This document shows, piece by piece, positions 6,941-14,415 of a stretch of 35,499 bases of DNA (positions within the stretch are counted from its first letter, which is position 1; the number at the start of each line of letters is the position of its first letter). The notes beneath the pieces were generated by a model that worked only from the letters and a program-made list of their open reading frames with translations, was not told where the DNA came from and did no database searches. This DNA is from Thiomargarita sp. (GTDB lineage Bacteria; Pseudomonadota; Gammaproteobacteria; Beggiatoales; Beggiatoaceae). A program made the translations under genes and the position numbers. Location: the NCBI GenBank assembly GCA_022729575.1, contig DZAL01000027.1, positions 1-35,499 on the forward strand, given 5' to 3'.

Positions 6941-7333
6941 AGACCCCGTAGTTTTCTTCTCACCACGAGGTCTCAAAGACTTCTGACTCGGGCACAATAA
7001 TAGTCTGAATCAGAATTTTCAGAATTAAAGAATTAGCAGAATGAAACCCACCCCATTCTGAAAATTCTAAAATTCTGTCAATTCTGATTCCGACCCTTTA
7101 CCGCCAAGTAGCCCACCCAATTGGTTTTAAAAGTATCGATGAAATTCAGGTGAGTCTAGCACCAACCAAAATCCCCTGCAACCTTTTACCATTGCCATGG
7201 ATAACAGTGAAAGTTAACCACCCCCGCCCCGCCTTTTTCAAGAAGGGGTTAGGGGTGGTTTAACTGGGTGGGATAACCGAAGGAGGGGCGTGACGGCTCG
7301 ATAAAGACGCGCTCAACGCCCCCGACGCTCGTT
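6941..7333. repeat. Composite inter-module repeat, blocks G-B-C-D-E
   Basis: Block G (6941-6998) is the agaccccgtag hairpin followed by caaagacttctgactcgggc. B, C, D and E follow. Block E here reads cgtgacggctcgataaagac then gcgctcaacgcccccgacgc, a divergent copy. It ends about five bases from the next stop codon. Confidence 0.85.
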
Positions 7334-7337
7334 AATT

Positions 7338-7688
7338 TCACATTTGGCAATGGTAATCAGCCGTCAGCGGAATTAGGTCGGAATTATAGTAGAGAGTCAT
7401 AAAGCAATGAGTTGGATAAATCACCCCAAACTTAATTTCCTTAATCCCTCCCAGAGCGGCTAACACACGGTAGCCAGTGCCAAAGCCAATCTCAAAATAC
7501 TCCTGATAGAAAGCCTTGGTGACTACCTCAATCGGCAGCGGCTTGGAGAGAACAATTTTAGCTTCATCTTCTACTTCTACTTCCACTTCACGATTGTCGT
7601 TGCCCCAGGTATAATTCACCATATCTTGAATCACCTTCTCATTGGGCAACAGCGAATCCAAATATTGCAACACGCTACCAGTATTCAT
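7338..7688 (-). CDS. Unrecognised protein; possible immunity protein or antitoxin
   Basis: Protein of 116 residues that I do not recognise. It is markedly acidic in its first half (REVEVEVEDEAKIV, about 33-46) and has a compact look with a conserved-looking centre FEIGFGTGYRVLAALGGIKE. It starts two bases after the stop of the gene at 7691-7948, so the two are cotranscribed. Acidic charge, small size and location after a basic partner resemble immunity proteins of polymorphic toxins. It could also be an antitoxin in a toxin-first pair. No motif proves either. Confidence 0.65.
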   Translation of the reverse strand: MNTGSVLQYLDSLLPNEKVIQDMVNYTWGNDNREVEVEVEDEAKIVLSKPLPIEVVTKAFYQEYFEIGFGTGYRVLAALGGIKEIKFGVIYPTHCFMTLYYNSDLIPLTADYHCQM

Positions 7689-7690
7689 AG

Positions 7691-7948
7691 TTAGTGTAAT
7701 CCTCCACGTATCAATTCACTGAAGACAATCACCCCATTTTCCAGTTTTCCCAATAATCTTTGGGCACTTCCCCCAATTTTGAGTTCATGGGTGAAACCTC
7801 TTACCGTCGGATTAAGTTTCTTGATGCCGGCTTGATTGATGGGACCTACCAGGCCTTTTTTCAAGGCCGCTACCAATTTGCGAAAGTCTGCTTGGCCGAC
7901 GAGTTTTGGTAGTTCTTGATATAATTCACGCCGAATCCAGGCACTCAT
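7691..7948 (-). CDS. Unrecognised basic protein; possible polymorphic-toxin tip
   Basis: Protein of 85 residues from ATG 7948, basic overall. The frame stays open upstream to a TTG at 8008, which would add 20 residues. The C-terminal half reads KKLNPTVRGFTHELKI, then GSAQRLLGKLENGVIVF and ends RGGLH. Conserved-looking His and Arg residues in such short basic tails are typical of nuclease tips of contact-dependent or polymorphic toxins, and the order toxin then immunity would match those systems. I cannot name a domain family. It occupies a slot in the array exactly like the TA pairs around it. Confidence 0.6.
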   Translation of the reverse strand: MSAWIRRELYQELPKLVGQADFRKLVAALKKGLVGPINQAGIKKLNPTVRGFTHELKIGGSAQRLLGKLENGVIVFSELIRGGLH

Positions 7949-8061
7949 TTTGTCAGGACATCCTATCTGGCTATCTGGTATACTAACACTCCATCTACAT
8001 TCATTCAAGACCGACTAGCGTTAGTCATCATCAAGTTATAAACTTTTTCATCATGACAAAA

Positions 8062-8210
8062 GTCTAACACCAACAAAAATCCCCCGCAACATTTTACCAT
8101 TGCCAGGGATAAAAGTGAAAGTTAACCACCCCCGCCCCTCCTGTTTCAAGAAGGGGTTAGGGGTGGTTTAACTGGGTGGGATAACCAAAGGAGGTTCCTT
8201 ATGGTGACAC
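8062..8210. repeat. Short inter-module repeat, single A/D-type block
   Basis: Only one lead block is present, starting gtctaacaccaac, followed by the D-type inverted repeat gttaaccaccccc / gggtggtttaac and a fragment of E. Blocks B and C are absent. This is the form expected if the two directly repeated leads of a longer spacer recombined and removed the part between them. Confidence 0.75.
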
Positions 8211-8238
8211 AAGAGATGTCTAACTTGGCCTATACCTG

Positions 8239-8643
8239 TTACCATAACGTCTTTAATCCAGATTCCTGATACTTATCAAATTGGCAGTCCTTCGAAATGA
8301 GGACCAGACCTCTGGAAATAGCCTGCCAAATCAACATTCGGTCAAACGGGTCTTTATGCCGAGTTAAAGGTAATTGACAGAAAGTGGCTGCTTCCATAGG
8401 AGATAATGGTAATAATGTCAATCCCAGGGGTCCTTGGGCAATTTTCAGCAATTCCAAGGGGGTATAATTTTCCACAGATAGTTTTCCCAATGCCGTCTTA
8501 ATCGAGATTTCCCAAAAAGTCACACTACTGACATAAATAGTATTATCTCGATTGGAAATAACTTCAAAAGCGGGCCGACTCAACTTTTCATTTTCGTCAA
8601 TGCTCCATAACAAACTGTGAGAATCCAACAAATAACCGTTCAT
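8239..8643 (-). CDS. PIN-domain VapC-family toxin (DSHSLLW type)
   Basis: PIN toxin of 134 residues belonging to the subgroup that starts MNGYLLDSHSLLW instead of LLDTN (D7). The second acidic residue is in TFWEISIKTALGKL, the third in HKDPFDRMLIWQA, a pattern peculiar to this subgroup, followed by LISKDCQFDKY. The start overlaps the antitoxin stop by four bases. Likely an RNase; the target is unknown. Confidence 0.93.
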   Translation of the reverse strand: MNGYLLDSHSLLWSIDENEKLSRPAFEVISNRDNTIYVSSVTFWEISIKTALGKLSVENYTPLELLKIAQGPLGLTLLPLSPMEAATFCQLPLTRHKDPFDRMLIWQAISRGLVLISKDCQFDKYQESGLKTLW

Positions 8644-8897
8644 GACTGTAGTAATTCCTCCTCAGTCATGTTAAAGTCCTCCGCAAAACGAACTTTCAGT
8701 TGGCCTTTTAACAAGCCTAACGGTCTGTCGGTGGACGGCTTCAAAGAGAGATTCGGTGTGGGCGCCGTGGTGGCTTTCATATCAGTCTGATTTATCAGTA
8801 CAATCACGCGCACCCGCTGGTCTGTCCACGGCTGAAATCGGGCGGGCAGTTCGATGGTGCCGTTGTGGGTTTGGGTTTCAAATTCGATGGCTTGCAT
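8640..8897 (-). CDS. Antitoxin paired with the DSHSLLW-type PIN toxin
   Basis: Antitoxin of 85 residues. I start it at ATG 8897 because GGAGA lies about seven bases upstream and the product then begins MQAIEFETQTHNGTIELPAR, the usual form of this DUF2281-like or VapB-like family. The longer open frame to 9026 only translates the block A repeat. A strand-rich N-terminal domain (about 1-35, ending RVRVIVLI) is followed by a disordered middle and the acidic tail FAEDFNMTEEELLQS, expected to contact the toxin. Confidence 0.85.
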   Translation of the reverse strand: MQAIEFETQTHNGTIELPARFQPWTDQRVRVIVLINQTDMKATTAPTPNLSLKPSTDRPLGLLKGQLKVRFAEDFNMTEEELLQS

Positions 8898-8945
8898 TTT
8901 GATTCTCCATTTTAAGACAGAATACAGAATATCGTGAAAATAAGA

Positions 8946-9658
8946 GTCTAGCACAAACAAAAATCCCCTGCAACATTTTACTATTGCCAGGGATAAACAG
9001 GTAAAGTCAGGTCGAATTGAATCCATTTCCCTTTCTAATAGTCTGACTCAGAATTTCCAGAATGAAAGAATTAGCCGAATGAAACCCACTCCATGTCTTC
9101 CAATTCTAAAATTCTGCCAATCCTGATTCCGACCCTTTACCGCCAAGTAGCCCACCTAATTGGTTTTAAAAGTATCGCTGAAATTCAGGTGAGTCTAGCA
9201 CCAACCAAAAATCCCCTGCAACCTTTTACCATTGCCAGGGATAAAAGTGACAGTTAACCACTCCCGCCCCGCCTGTTTCAAGAAGGGGTTAGGGGTGGTT
9301 TTTCTTCAGCCAGGTAGCCAGGTAGGGTGCGTTAGGCGCGTCTGTTTGCGCCGTAACGCACCTTTTGGTATCCCGAAATGGTGCGTTACGCTATCGCTAA
9401 CGCACCCTACGTTCGCTAATAGTCTGAATCAGAATTTCCAGAATAAAAGAATTAGCAGAATGAACCCCACCCCATTCTGAAAATTCTAAAATTCTGCAAA
9501 TTCTGATTCAGACAATCTCGGGCCAGCCTCCCTGCCCGCCCTTGAACCCCCACTCCCACCTTACCAAAGAGAGGTTAGGGGTGGTTGACTACCAAGCAGT
9601 TTGCCAGCTTAACCCCAAAATGGTGGGCCAACAAAGGGACAATTGTCCACTCTACCTA
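8946..9658. repeat. Double composite repeat, A-B-C-D-E then B-F
   Basis: The longest spacer. A complete A-B-C-D unit (8946-9300) leads into an enlarged block E (about 9322-9418), a near-perfect palindrome of gtgcgttaggcgcgtc and cgctaacgcaccctacg halves. A second B block (about 9419-9516) and an F block (to about 9658) follow. Two spacers thus lie side by side with no module between, as if a TA module had been lost or two spacers fused. Confidence 0.85.
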
Positions 9659-9664
9659 ACTTGG

Positions 9665-10060
9665 TCACGGATGCCTCACCAATAAAGGTAAATATTGTTC
9701 TATCACCTCAAAGTCTCGGTCTGCGTGTAATAATTCATGATGATTCTCTATACAAAAGGTCGCTATCATCATATCTATCGTTTTACGCACGGTGATACCC
9801 TTGGTACGTAAATAGCGATAATTCTGCGCCGTTTGTAATGCTAGCACCTGTCCACTTATATTCTGACAAGGAAAACTTAAGAGTAATTGACGTGCCTTCA
9901 GAAACTCGGATTCGGACCGAAATCCTTGTAGAACTTCACATAATATCAGGTTTCCTAGCAAAATTTCATGACGTTTAACCTCATCGCGTAAGTAGAGTGT
10001 TTGTAGGGTGACTTTGCCATTGAAGAAATCAATCCACACGGAACTATCCACTAATAACAT
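9665..10060 (-). CDS. vapC: PIN-domain VapC toxin (DSSVWIDFF type)
   Basis: VapC toxin of 131 residues of the subgroup with MLLVDSSVWIDFFNG (D5). E42 or so in LILCEVLQGFR and the acidic residue in RKTIDMMIATFC complete the PIN core, with LLHADRDFEVI as the late motif. Members of this subgroup pair with ribbon-helix-helix VapB proteins, as here. The toxin gene starts 10 bases inside the antitoxin gene. Target RNA not readable from sequence. Confidence 0.93.
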   Translation of the reverse strand: MLLVDSSVWIDFFNGKVTLQTLYLRDEVKRHEILLGNLILCEVLQGFRSESEFLKARQLLLSFPCQNISGQVLALQTAQNYRYLRTKGITVRKTIDMMIATFCIENHHELLHADRDFEVIEQYLPLLVRHP

Positions 10061-10251
10061 TTGTCACTCCGCATCGTGTCTAAATCTCCTTCCCAGTGAT
10101 ATTGACCGAAAGCTTTAGCGAGAGGGTCTGATTGTTTGCGAATGAGGAACTCACGTAAGACGACTTCGATAATGTCTTGCGGGCTGGTTAGGCCAGTTAA
10201 GTCAATCGCCTGTTGGAGGAGTTGGTCATCTAGGGTAATTTGAGTGTGCAT
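10051..10251 (-). CDS. vapB: Ribbon-helix-helix antitoxin VapB
   Basis: VapB of 66 residues starting MHTQITLDDQLLQQAIDLTG, the beta strand and first helix of the ribbon-helix-helix family, followed by SPQDIIEVVLREFLIRK for the second helix. The tail has GQYHWEGDLDTMR, the usual toxin-binding segment of this family (WEGDLD). I prefer ATG 10251 because a GGAA site lies eight bases upstream and it matches family starts; ATG 10263 would add METT without a ribosome binding site. The gene is 34-40 bases from the neighbouring repeat, so its promoter must lie partly in block A. Confidence 0.9.
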   Translation of the reverse strand: MHTQITLDDQLLQQAIDLTGLTSPQDIIEVVLREFLIRKQSDPLAKAFGQYHWEGDLDTMRSDKCY

Positions 10252-10289
10252 AGTGGTTTCCATTAGTGATTAAGAAGTTAATAACTTAA

Positions 10290-10685
10290 GTCTAGCACAA
10301 ACAAAAATCCCTCGCAACGTTTTACCATTGCCAGGGATAAAAGGGTAAAGCCAGGTCGAATTGAATCCATTTCCCCTTCTAATAGTCTGAATCAGAATTT
10401 CCAGAATTATAGAATTAACAGAATGAAAACCACGTCCCATTCTGAAAATTCTAAAATTCTGCCAATCCTGATTCCGACCATTTACCGCCAAGTAGCCCAC
10501 CCAATTGGTTTTAAAGGTATCGCTGAAATTCAGGTGAGTCTAGCACCAACCAAAATCCCCTGCAACCACCCCCCAGCCCCTCCTTGGTAAGGAGGGGAGT
10601 AAAGAGGCTAGAGATTAATTCCCCTCCTTGCCAAGGAGGGGTTAGGGGTGGTTTAACCGGGTGGGATAATCGAAGGGGGTGCTAT
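10290..10685. repeat. Composite inter-module repeat, blocks A-B-C-D
   Basis: A starts at 10290, then B, C, and a D block of the ggtaaggaggggagtaaaga type whose C-rich and G-rich arms pair over about 90 bases (10566-10652). Block E is reduced to a short trace (gggtgggataatcgaag). The following toxin gene ends about 16 bases on. Confidence 0.82.
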
Positions 10686-10701
10686 TTTACCTGATGGTCT
10701 T

Positions 10702-11193
10702 TTACTGACTCTGTTCCAAAGCGACTCGGATCACCCGTTCACTTAACCAAATGCCATGTCTGCGCATTTGTGCAAGGGCCTGTGGCATGGCAAAGGGATA
10801 ACCTTCCCGTTTCGCACGAATTAAAATACCTACCGTGCCCGTAAGAGAGAGGCCATGTAACCGTGCGACTCGCCGTCCAGACGCTTCATCAATACAAACG
10901 GTGGCGATTCGTTCGGTCAAAGCTAGTTGAATGACGGCGGCCTCGCCACGGTCCAGGGTGTTAGTAAAGAAAGGCGGAATTTCTAGTGGTGCGGGCCACT
11001 TCTTGAAGAAGGTAGCTTGTTCAAATTCAGCGACCGCAAAGCCACGGGCACCACCTTTCTGGAGTTCTTGAACCACTTCCCACGGGACTAACACTTGTTG
11101 ATAAAGTGTAGTGAGTACGTTCAAATCGCCCAAGGCCGCAATCAAGGAGATGAGCGGGCTAGTATCAATAACAATTGAGTTGGTGTTAGGCAT
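10702..11193 (-). CDS. DUF3368 PIN-like toxin
   Basis: Protein of 163 residues of the DUF3368 family, a PIN-like nuclease group normally encoded after a UPF0175 antitoxin, as here. Visible features are SIVIDTSPLISLIAALGDL near the start (D9 or so), VPWEVVQELQKGG, DRGEAAVIQLAL and ATVCIDEASGRRVARLHGL, where the GEAxxIxLA and IDExxGRxVAxxxGL segments are characteristic. I use ATG 11193; a TTG six bases earlier would add two residues. It overlaps the antitoxin end by eight bases. A second DUF3368 protein is at 15338-15850. Confidence 0.92.
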   Translation of the reverse strand: MPNTNSIVIDTSPLISLIAALGDLNVLTTLYQQVLVPWEVVQELQKGGARGFAVAEFEQATFFKKWPAPLEIPPFFTNTLDRGEAAVIQLALTERIATVCIDEASGRRVARLHGLSLTGTVGILIRAKREGYPFAMPQALAQMRRHGIWLSERVIRVALEQSQ

Positions 11194-11440
11194 GTTCAAT
11201 ATCGGATAACAGTTCTTCTTCTTCTAAGTCAATCATGGGTACACCAAAACGGTGTAGTGATAACAAAAAGGTGAGGCGGTCCAGGCCCACCCATTGAGCG
11301 GCCATGCCGGAAGATAATCGCTTCATTTCAAAGAGTTTTACCACCATAGCCAGTTTCGCTTCTTGTTCAAAGGCATCTCGTGAGACTTGTAAGAAGTCAG
11401 GGAGTGTTTGAGGATAGGTAATCGTGAGTTGATTTAGCAT
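11186..11440 (-). CDS. UPF0175-family antitoxin
   Basis: Protein of 84 residues with the UPF0175 layout: LTITYPQTLPDFLQVSRDAF at the N terminus, EAKLAMVVKLFEMKRLSSGM with a helix-turn-helix-like middle (AAQWVGLDRLTFLLSLHRFG), and a short tail, VPMIDLEEEELLSDI. UPF0175 proteins are the usual partners of DUF3368 toxins. The middle helix pair is recognisably shared with the C-terminal half of the antitoxin at 15850-16179. First gene of its pair, only about 44 bases from the neighbouring repeat. Confidence 0.9.
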   Translation of the reverse strand: MLNQLTITYPQTLPDFLQVSRDAFEQEAKLAMVVKLFEMKRLSSGMAAQWVGLDRLTFLLSLHRFGVPMIDLEEEELLSDIEHA

Positions 11441-11483
11441 GTTCGGTTCTCGCTATCAAGTAAAGTTTTTTGGTTAATGGTAA

Positions 11484-11620
11484 GTCTAGCACAAACAAAA
11501 ATCCCCCGCAACGTTTTACCATTGCCAGGGATAACAGTGAGAGTTAACCCATCCTGTCTCTCCTGTTTCAAGAAGGGGTTAGGGGTGGTTAGGGTGGGAT
11601 AATTGAAGAGGGGCGGTGCA
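11484..11620. repeat. Short hybrid inter-module repeat, A-type start and D-type end
   Basis: The lead is of A type (gtctagcacaaacaaaaatc) but after the shared segment ttttaccattgccagggata it continues as D (aacagtgagagttaaccc, then the G-rich arm ggttaggggtggtt). B and C are missing. The junction inside the stretch common to A and D is what homologous recombination between the two would leave. Confidence 0.8.
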
Positions 11621-11639
11621 AACAGCCTCCCGAGATTGG

Positions 11640-11768
11640 CTAATTCAAGGCCGAGGAATTTAGTCGTTGCAACTTGGAACGTCCGTTCCCTAATGACACT
11701 TGCTTAAAACCATGAGTTTGCAATAATTTTTCTACTTCACTAGGCAGGCAAATAGCCCAAGTTGATGC
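11640..11768 (-). pseudogene. Possible gene remnant, HicA-like
   Basis: Between modules 10 and 11 a 42-codon open stretch contains LPSEVEKLLQTHGFKQVSLG, which resembles the first helix and strand of HicA-type RNA-binding toxins (EVxKLLxxxGF). No proper start codon is present, although an AGGAGG-like site lies just upstream (complement near 11774-11780), and no GSHH motif follows. It is likely a decayed fragment; the HicA comparison is weak. Confidence 0.3.
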
Positions 11769-11818
11769 TTAAACCTCCTCTTTAGCCAGTGGTATGCGCT
11801 TCAGCGGTTGGAAAGGTT

Positions 11819-12085
11819 CTATATCAGTTCTCTCTTATCCCACGCCGGCACCTCCCGACTTGGCAGATTATCCAAAATGGAAATCGCTTTGGCCCGTAAT
11901 TCAGGTAGCGATTGTTGTGAAAGTCTTATTTCCAACGCTGCTAATTGTTCTTGTCGCAACAGTTGCAGTGTCAACCAATAAGTAATTAACTGATTGAGGG
12001 AGTGACCTTGAGTAACGGCTTGTTGCATTAATCTACTATATAATTCCACAGGTATTTCTATCGTCAGGAGTTGGGATTGATTCAT
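11819..12085 (-). CDS. Putative antitoxin downstream of a PIN toxin
   Basis: Protein of 88 residues. The start MNQSQLLTIEIPVELYSRLM followed by QGHSLNQLITYWLTLQLLRQ resembles a ribbon-helix-helix domain (strand, helix, helix), and the remainder is a helix plus tail ending WDKRELI. The gene begins 50 bases inside the 3' end of the PIN gene, so toxin comes first here, the reverse of the surrounding modules. Such a long overlap strongly links their translation. Confidence 0.75.
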   Translation of the reverse strand: MNQSQLLTIEIPVELYSRLMQQAVTQGHSLNQLITYWLTLQLLRQEQLAALEIRLSQQSLPELRAKAISILDNLPSREVPAWDKRELI

Positions 12086-12512
12086 CTTGTCGTTTCCACA
12101 GGTTATAAAACTCTTTGGGAGTCATCACTTTGAAACTTAACTCTTTCAATTCACCGCATTGGAAATCTTTCAGATTGGAGGTAATGAGAAATTCGCTTTG
12201 ACTGGCAAACGCACATTCACCAATCAAGTTGTCTTTTTCGTCAGGTAAGTTGGGTCTCAGTAAAAAATAGACTGACTGTTTCTTTGCCAGTAAGGCTAAG
12301 GTATCTAAAATAGTTTCTACTTGTGTTACGGATAAGTTGAGTTTGGTTAAGGTGTCTGGTCTGGTAAGGACATCATAATATTCAAAATAAACGGGCGGTG
12401 AGAGGGCTAAAGTTACTTGTTCAGTCAGCACCAGGCGCAAAATGTAGTAAGATGCGCCTAATTTGCTATAAAGTGCTGAGAAAATAACATTAGTATCCAG
12501 AGTGATTCTCAT
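12036..12512 (-). CDS. PIN-domain toxin, COG1569-like
   Basis: PIN-family putative toxin of 158 residues, longer than VapC. It opens MRITLDTNVIFSALYSKLGA (D6), with PPVYFEYYDVLTRPD carrying the acidic helix residue, then DEKDNLIGECAFASQSEFLITSNLKDFQ, in which the D and the late TSNxKDF fit the COG1569 group. The C-terminal part has VMTPKEFYNLW, also typical of that group. It lies upstream of its presumed antitoxin. Confidence 0.88.
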   Translation of the reverse strand: MRITLDTNVIFSALYSKLGASYYILRLVLTEQVTLALSPPVYFEYYDVLTRPDTLTKLNLSVTQVETILDTLALLAKKQSVYFLLRPNLPDEKDNLIGECAFASQSEFLITSNLKDFQCGELKELSFKVMTPKEFYNLWKRQDESIPTPDDRNTCGII

Positions 12513-12789
12513 ATCATATTCTAACTGTTAGTCTGTCGCGAAGTAAACGGTACGGTTTTGAACCAAATTAGTTATCTAGTATCTTCCGTGGTTCAGTAAC
12601 GATTTTAGGTGTGGATAATGGTTAGTCTAGTGGTTGCAGGCGAGAATGTCAAGAGGTATTCAAACCGAAACCGAGTAGTTGGGAAATAATTCGGTTTCTA
12701 GTCGGTAGTCTAAGTAGGGTATGTCACTCACACCATTCTACAGGTTGGAATGAAAGAAGGTGTGTAGGACCACCTTACACGGGCTAATT
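12513..12789. other. Non-coding gap upstream of the PIN gene
   Basis: No gene is seen. It contains a 31-bp sequence (12586-12616) that is repeated with one mismatch at 5596-5626 upstream of vapB. A weak minus-strand promoter (TTTACT, 18 bases, TAGAAT) lies directly before the toxin start and would give a very short leader. Confidence 0.5.
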
Positions 12790-13128
12790 GTCAGAATCAG
12801 AATTTCCAGAATTATAGAATTAGCAGAATGAAAACCACATCCCATTCTGAAAATCCTAAAATTCTGCCAATCCTGATTCAGACCCTTTACCGCCAAGTAG
12901 CCCACCCAATTGGTTTTAAAGGTATCGATGAAATTCAGGTGAGTCTAACACCAACCAAAATCCCCTGCAACCACCCCCCAGCCCCTCCTTGGTAAGGAGG
13001 GGAGTAAAGAGGCTAGAGATTAATTCCCCTCCTTGCCAAGGAGGGGTTAGGGGTGGTTTAAAAGGGTGGGATAACCGAAGGAGGGGCGTTACGGTGCCAA
13101 CCGACGAACATGACTCCCCCTACGCTTG
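12790..13128. repeat. Composite inter-module repeat, blocks B-C-D-E
   Basis: Block B begins at once with gtcagaatcagaatttcc, without A or G. C, the long-armed D and a divergent E (cgttacggtgccaaccgacg then cccctacgcttgcta) follow. The last three bases of E read as the TAG stop codon of the RelE-like toxin. Confidence 0.83.
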
Positions 13129-13461
13129 CTACTTAAATTCTTTCAAAATTCGGTGTATTTGTTCAGCCGTTATATCACCTTGTTCGGATTTGGAATAGAT
13201 AGTCACTAAGATAATTTGAGTAGTAGTTTTGAGGTAGTAAATGACACGATAGCCGGCACTTTTTCCCTTTTGAAGATTACGGTTGCGAACCCGAACTTTA
13301 AAGAGAGTATATTCTAGTCGTGGAATTTGTTCACCGACGAGGTCGCCGGCTTGTAGTTGTTGAAGAAGCGGGTCTAAATCCGAACGAATCTGGCGATATT
13401 TCTTGGCTAAACGTCGCAAGTTACGTTTAAATTCAGGAGTATAACTGATTGTCATGGCCAT
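13129..13461 (-). CDS. RelE/ParE-family toxin
   Basis: The only RelE-type toxin in the array that looks intact, 110 residues. It starts with ISYTPEFKRNLRRLAKKYRQ, the typical beta strand plus helix pair, and has LFKVRVRNRN, KSAGYRVIYYL and ILVTIYSKSEQGDI, where the YRVIYY arginine and the IYSKSEQ lysine correspond to conserved positions of the HigB/RelE group. These enzymes cut mRNA in the ribosome; whether this one does is inferred. A GAGG site precedes the ATG at 13461. The stop codon is contributed by block E. Confidence 0.9.
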   Translation of the reverse strand: MAMTISYTPEFKRNLRRLAKKYRQIRSDLDPLLQQLQAGDLVGEQIPRLEYTLFKVRVRNRNLQKGKSAGYRVIYYLKTTTQIILVTIYSKSEQGDITAEQIHRILKEFK

Positions 13462-13463
13462 GT

Positions 13464-13682
13464 TTAGTCCGCCTCAATTCCATCCCATAGGCCATCCATC
13501 GGATAAAGGTCACCGGCCACCGTTTCTTGCCAACCTTGACGGAAACTGTCGGCGGCAGGTTTTAAGATGACACTTTCACGATAGGATTTGACAATCGAAA
13601 GTAGCATTGGCAAATACTCTAGGGGAGTTAGCCGGATTTCTTCGGTAAGTTGTTGCAGGTATTGTTGACTTGGAGTCATCAT
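13464..13682 (-). CDS. Antitoxin of the RelE-like toxin
   Basis: Antitoxin ending two bases before the toxin start. I use ATG 13682 (MMTPSQQYLQQLTEEIRL, 72 residues); a TTG at 13718 would add 12 residues. After a helical N-terminal part (about 5-40) the tail reads ILKPAADSFRQGWQETVAGD and ends LYPMDGLWDGIEAD, a pattern common to antitoxins upstream of RelE-type toxins (SFRQGWxE, LWDGI). An extended -10, TGCTAAAAT, lies about 65 bases upstream but lacks a good -35. Confidence 0.78.
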   Translation of the reverse strand: MMTPSQQYLQQLTEEIRLTPLEYLPMLLSIVKSYRESVILKPAADSFRQGWQETVAGDLYPMDGLWDGIEAD

Positions 13683-13793
13683 AACAATAATTTCTGGTGC
13701 TTTGGATAAGGGATTCAACTCGTAGAACTTCAGTATGGAGTTAATTTTAGCACCCTTGAGGATTCACTGCAACCCTGTCAAGTTGCCCACAAA

Positions 13794-14160
13794 AGACCAC
13801 GTAGTTTGTCAACTCTTACGAGGTCTCAAAGACTTCTGACTCGGGCACAGTAATAGTCTGAATCAGAATTTTCAGAATTATAGAATTGACAGAATGAACC
13901 CCACTCCATTCTGAAAATTCTAAAATTCTGTCAATCCTGATTCCGACCCTTTACCGCCAAGTAGCCCACCCAATTGGTTTTAAAGGTATCGATGAAATTC
14001 AGGTGAGTCTAGCACCAACCAAAATCCCCCGCAACATTTTACCATTGCCAGGGATAAAAGTGACAGTTAACCACCCCCGCCCCGCCTGTTTCAAGAAGGG
14101 GTTAGGGGTGGTTTAACCGAAGGAGGGGCGTTACGGCGCCAACAGACGCGCTTAACGCCC
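13794..14160. repeat. Composite inter-module repeat, blocks G-B-C-D-E
   Basis: G (agaccacgtag hairpin arm and tacgaggtct) is followed by B, C, D and E. The E block here encodes the last few residues and the stop codon of the BrnA-like antitoxin, as described for that gene. Confidence 0.85.
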
Positions 14161-14415
14161 CCTACGCTCGCTTGCTACGGTCCAACGTATTCCCCCTTGC
14201 ATATAATCTCGCAAGACGCTATTTAACAACGTTTGGTAATCTATATGTTTTTCAATTGCCCGTTTCTTTATGAATAACAAAGCATCATTATCAAGTTCGA
14301 TGGTCGTGGTCACTTTTTTTGACTGGTAAAAGCGTCCACGAATGCCCTCGCTGAAATCATAATTATCAGCAAGTTCAAACTCATCAAGTTCTGCTCTCTG
14401 TTCAATAGTTCTCAT
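14152..14415 (-). CDS. BrnA-like antitoxin
   Basis: Antitoxin of 87 residues, second gene of a brnTA-type pair. I start it at ATG 14415 (MRTIEQRAELDEFELADNYD), overlapping brnT by 14 bases, because the longer frame runs back through brnT in another frame. The C-terminal half is a ribbon-helix-helix domain: VTTTIELDNDALLFIKKRAI followed by DYQTLLNSVLRDYMQ. The acidic N terminus should bind BrnT. The final residues (ASERRGR) and the stop are translated from block E, so the natural end of the protein has been replaced by repeat sequence. Confidence 0.9.
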   Translation of the reverse strand: MRTIEQRAELDEFELADNYDFSEGIRGRFYQSKKVTTTIELDNDALLFIKKRAIEKHIDYQTLLNSVLRDYMQGGIRWTVASERRGR

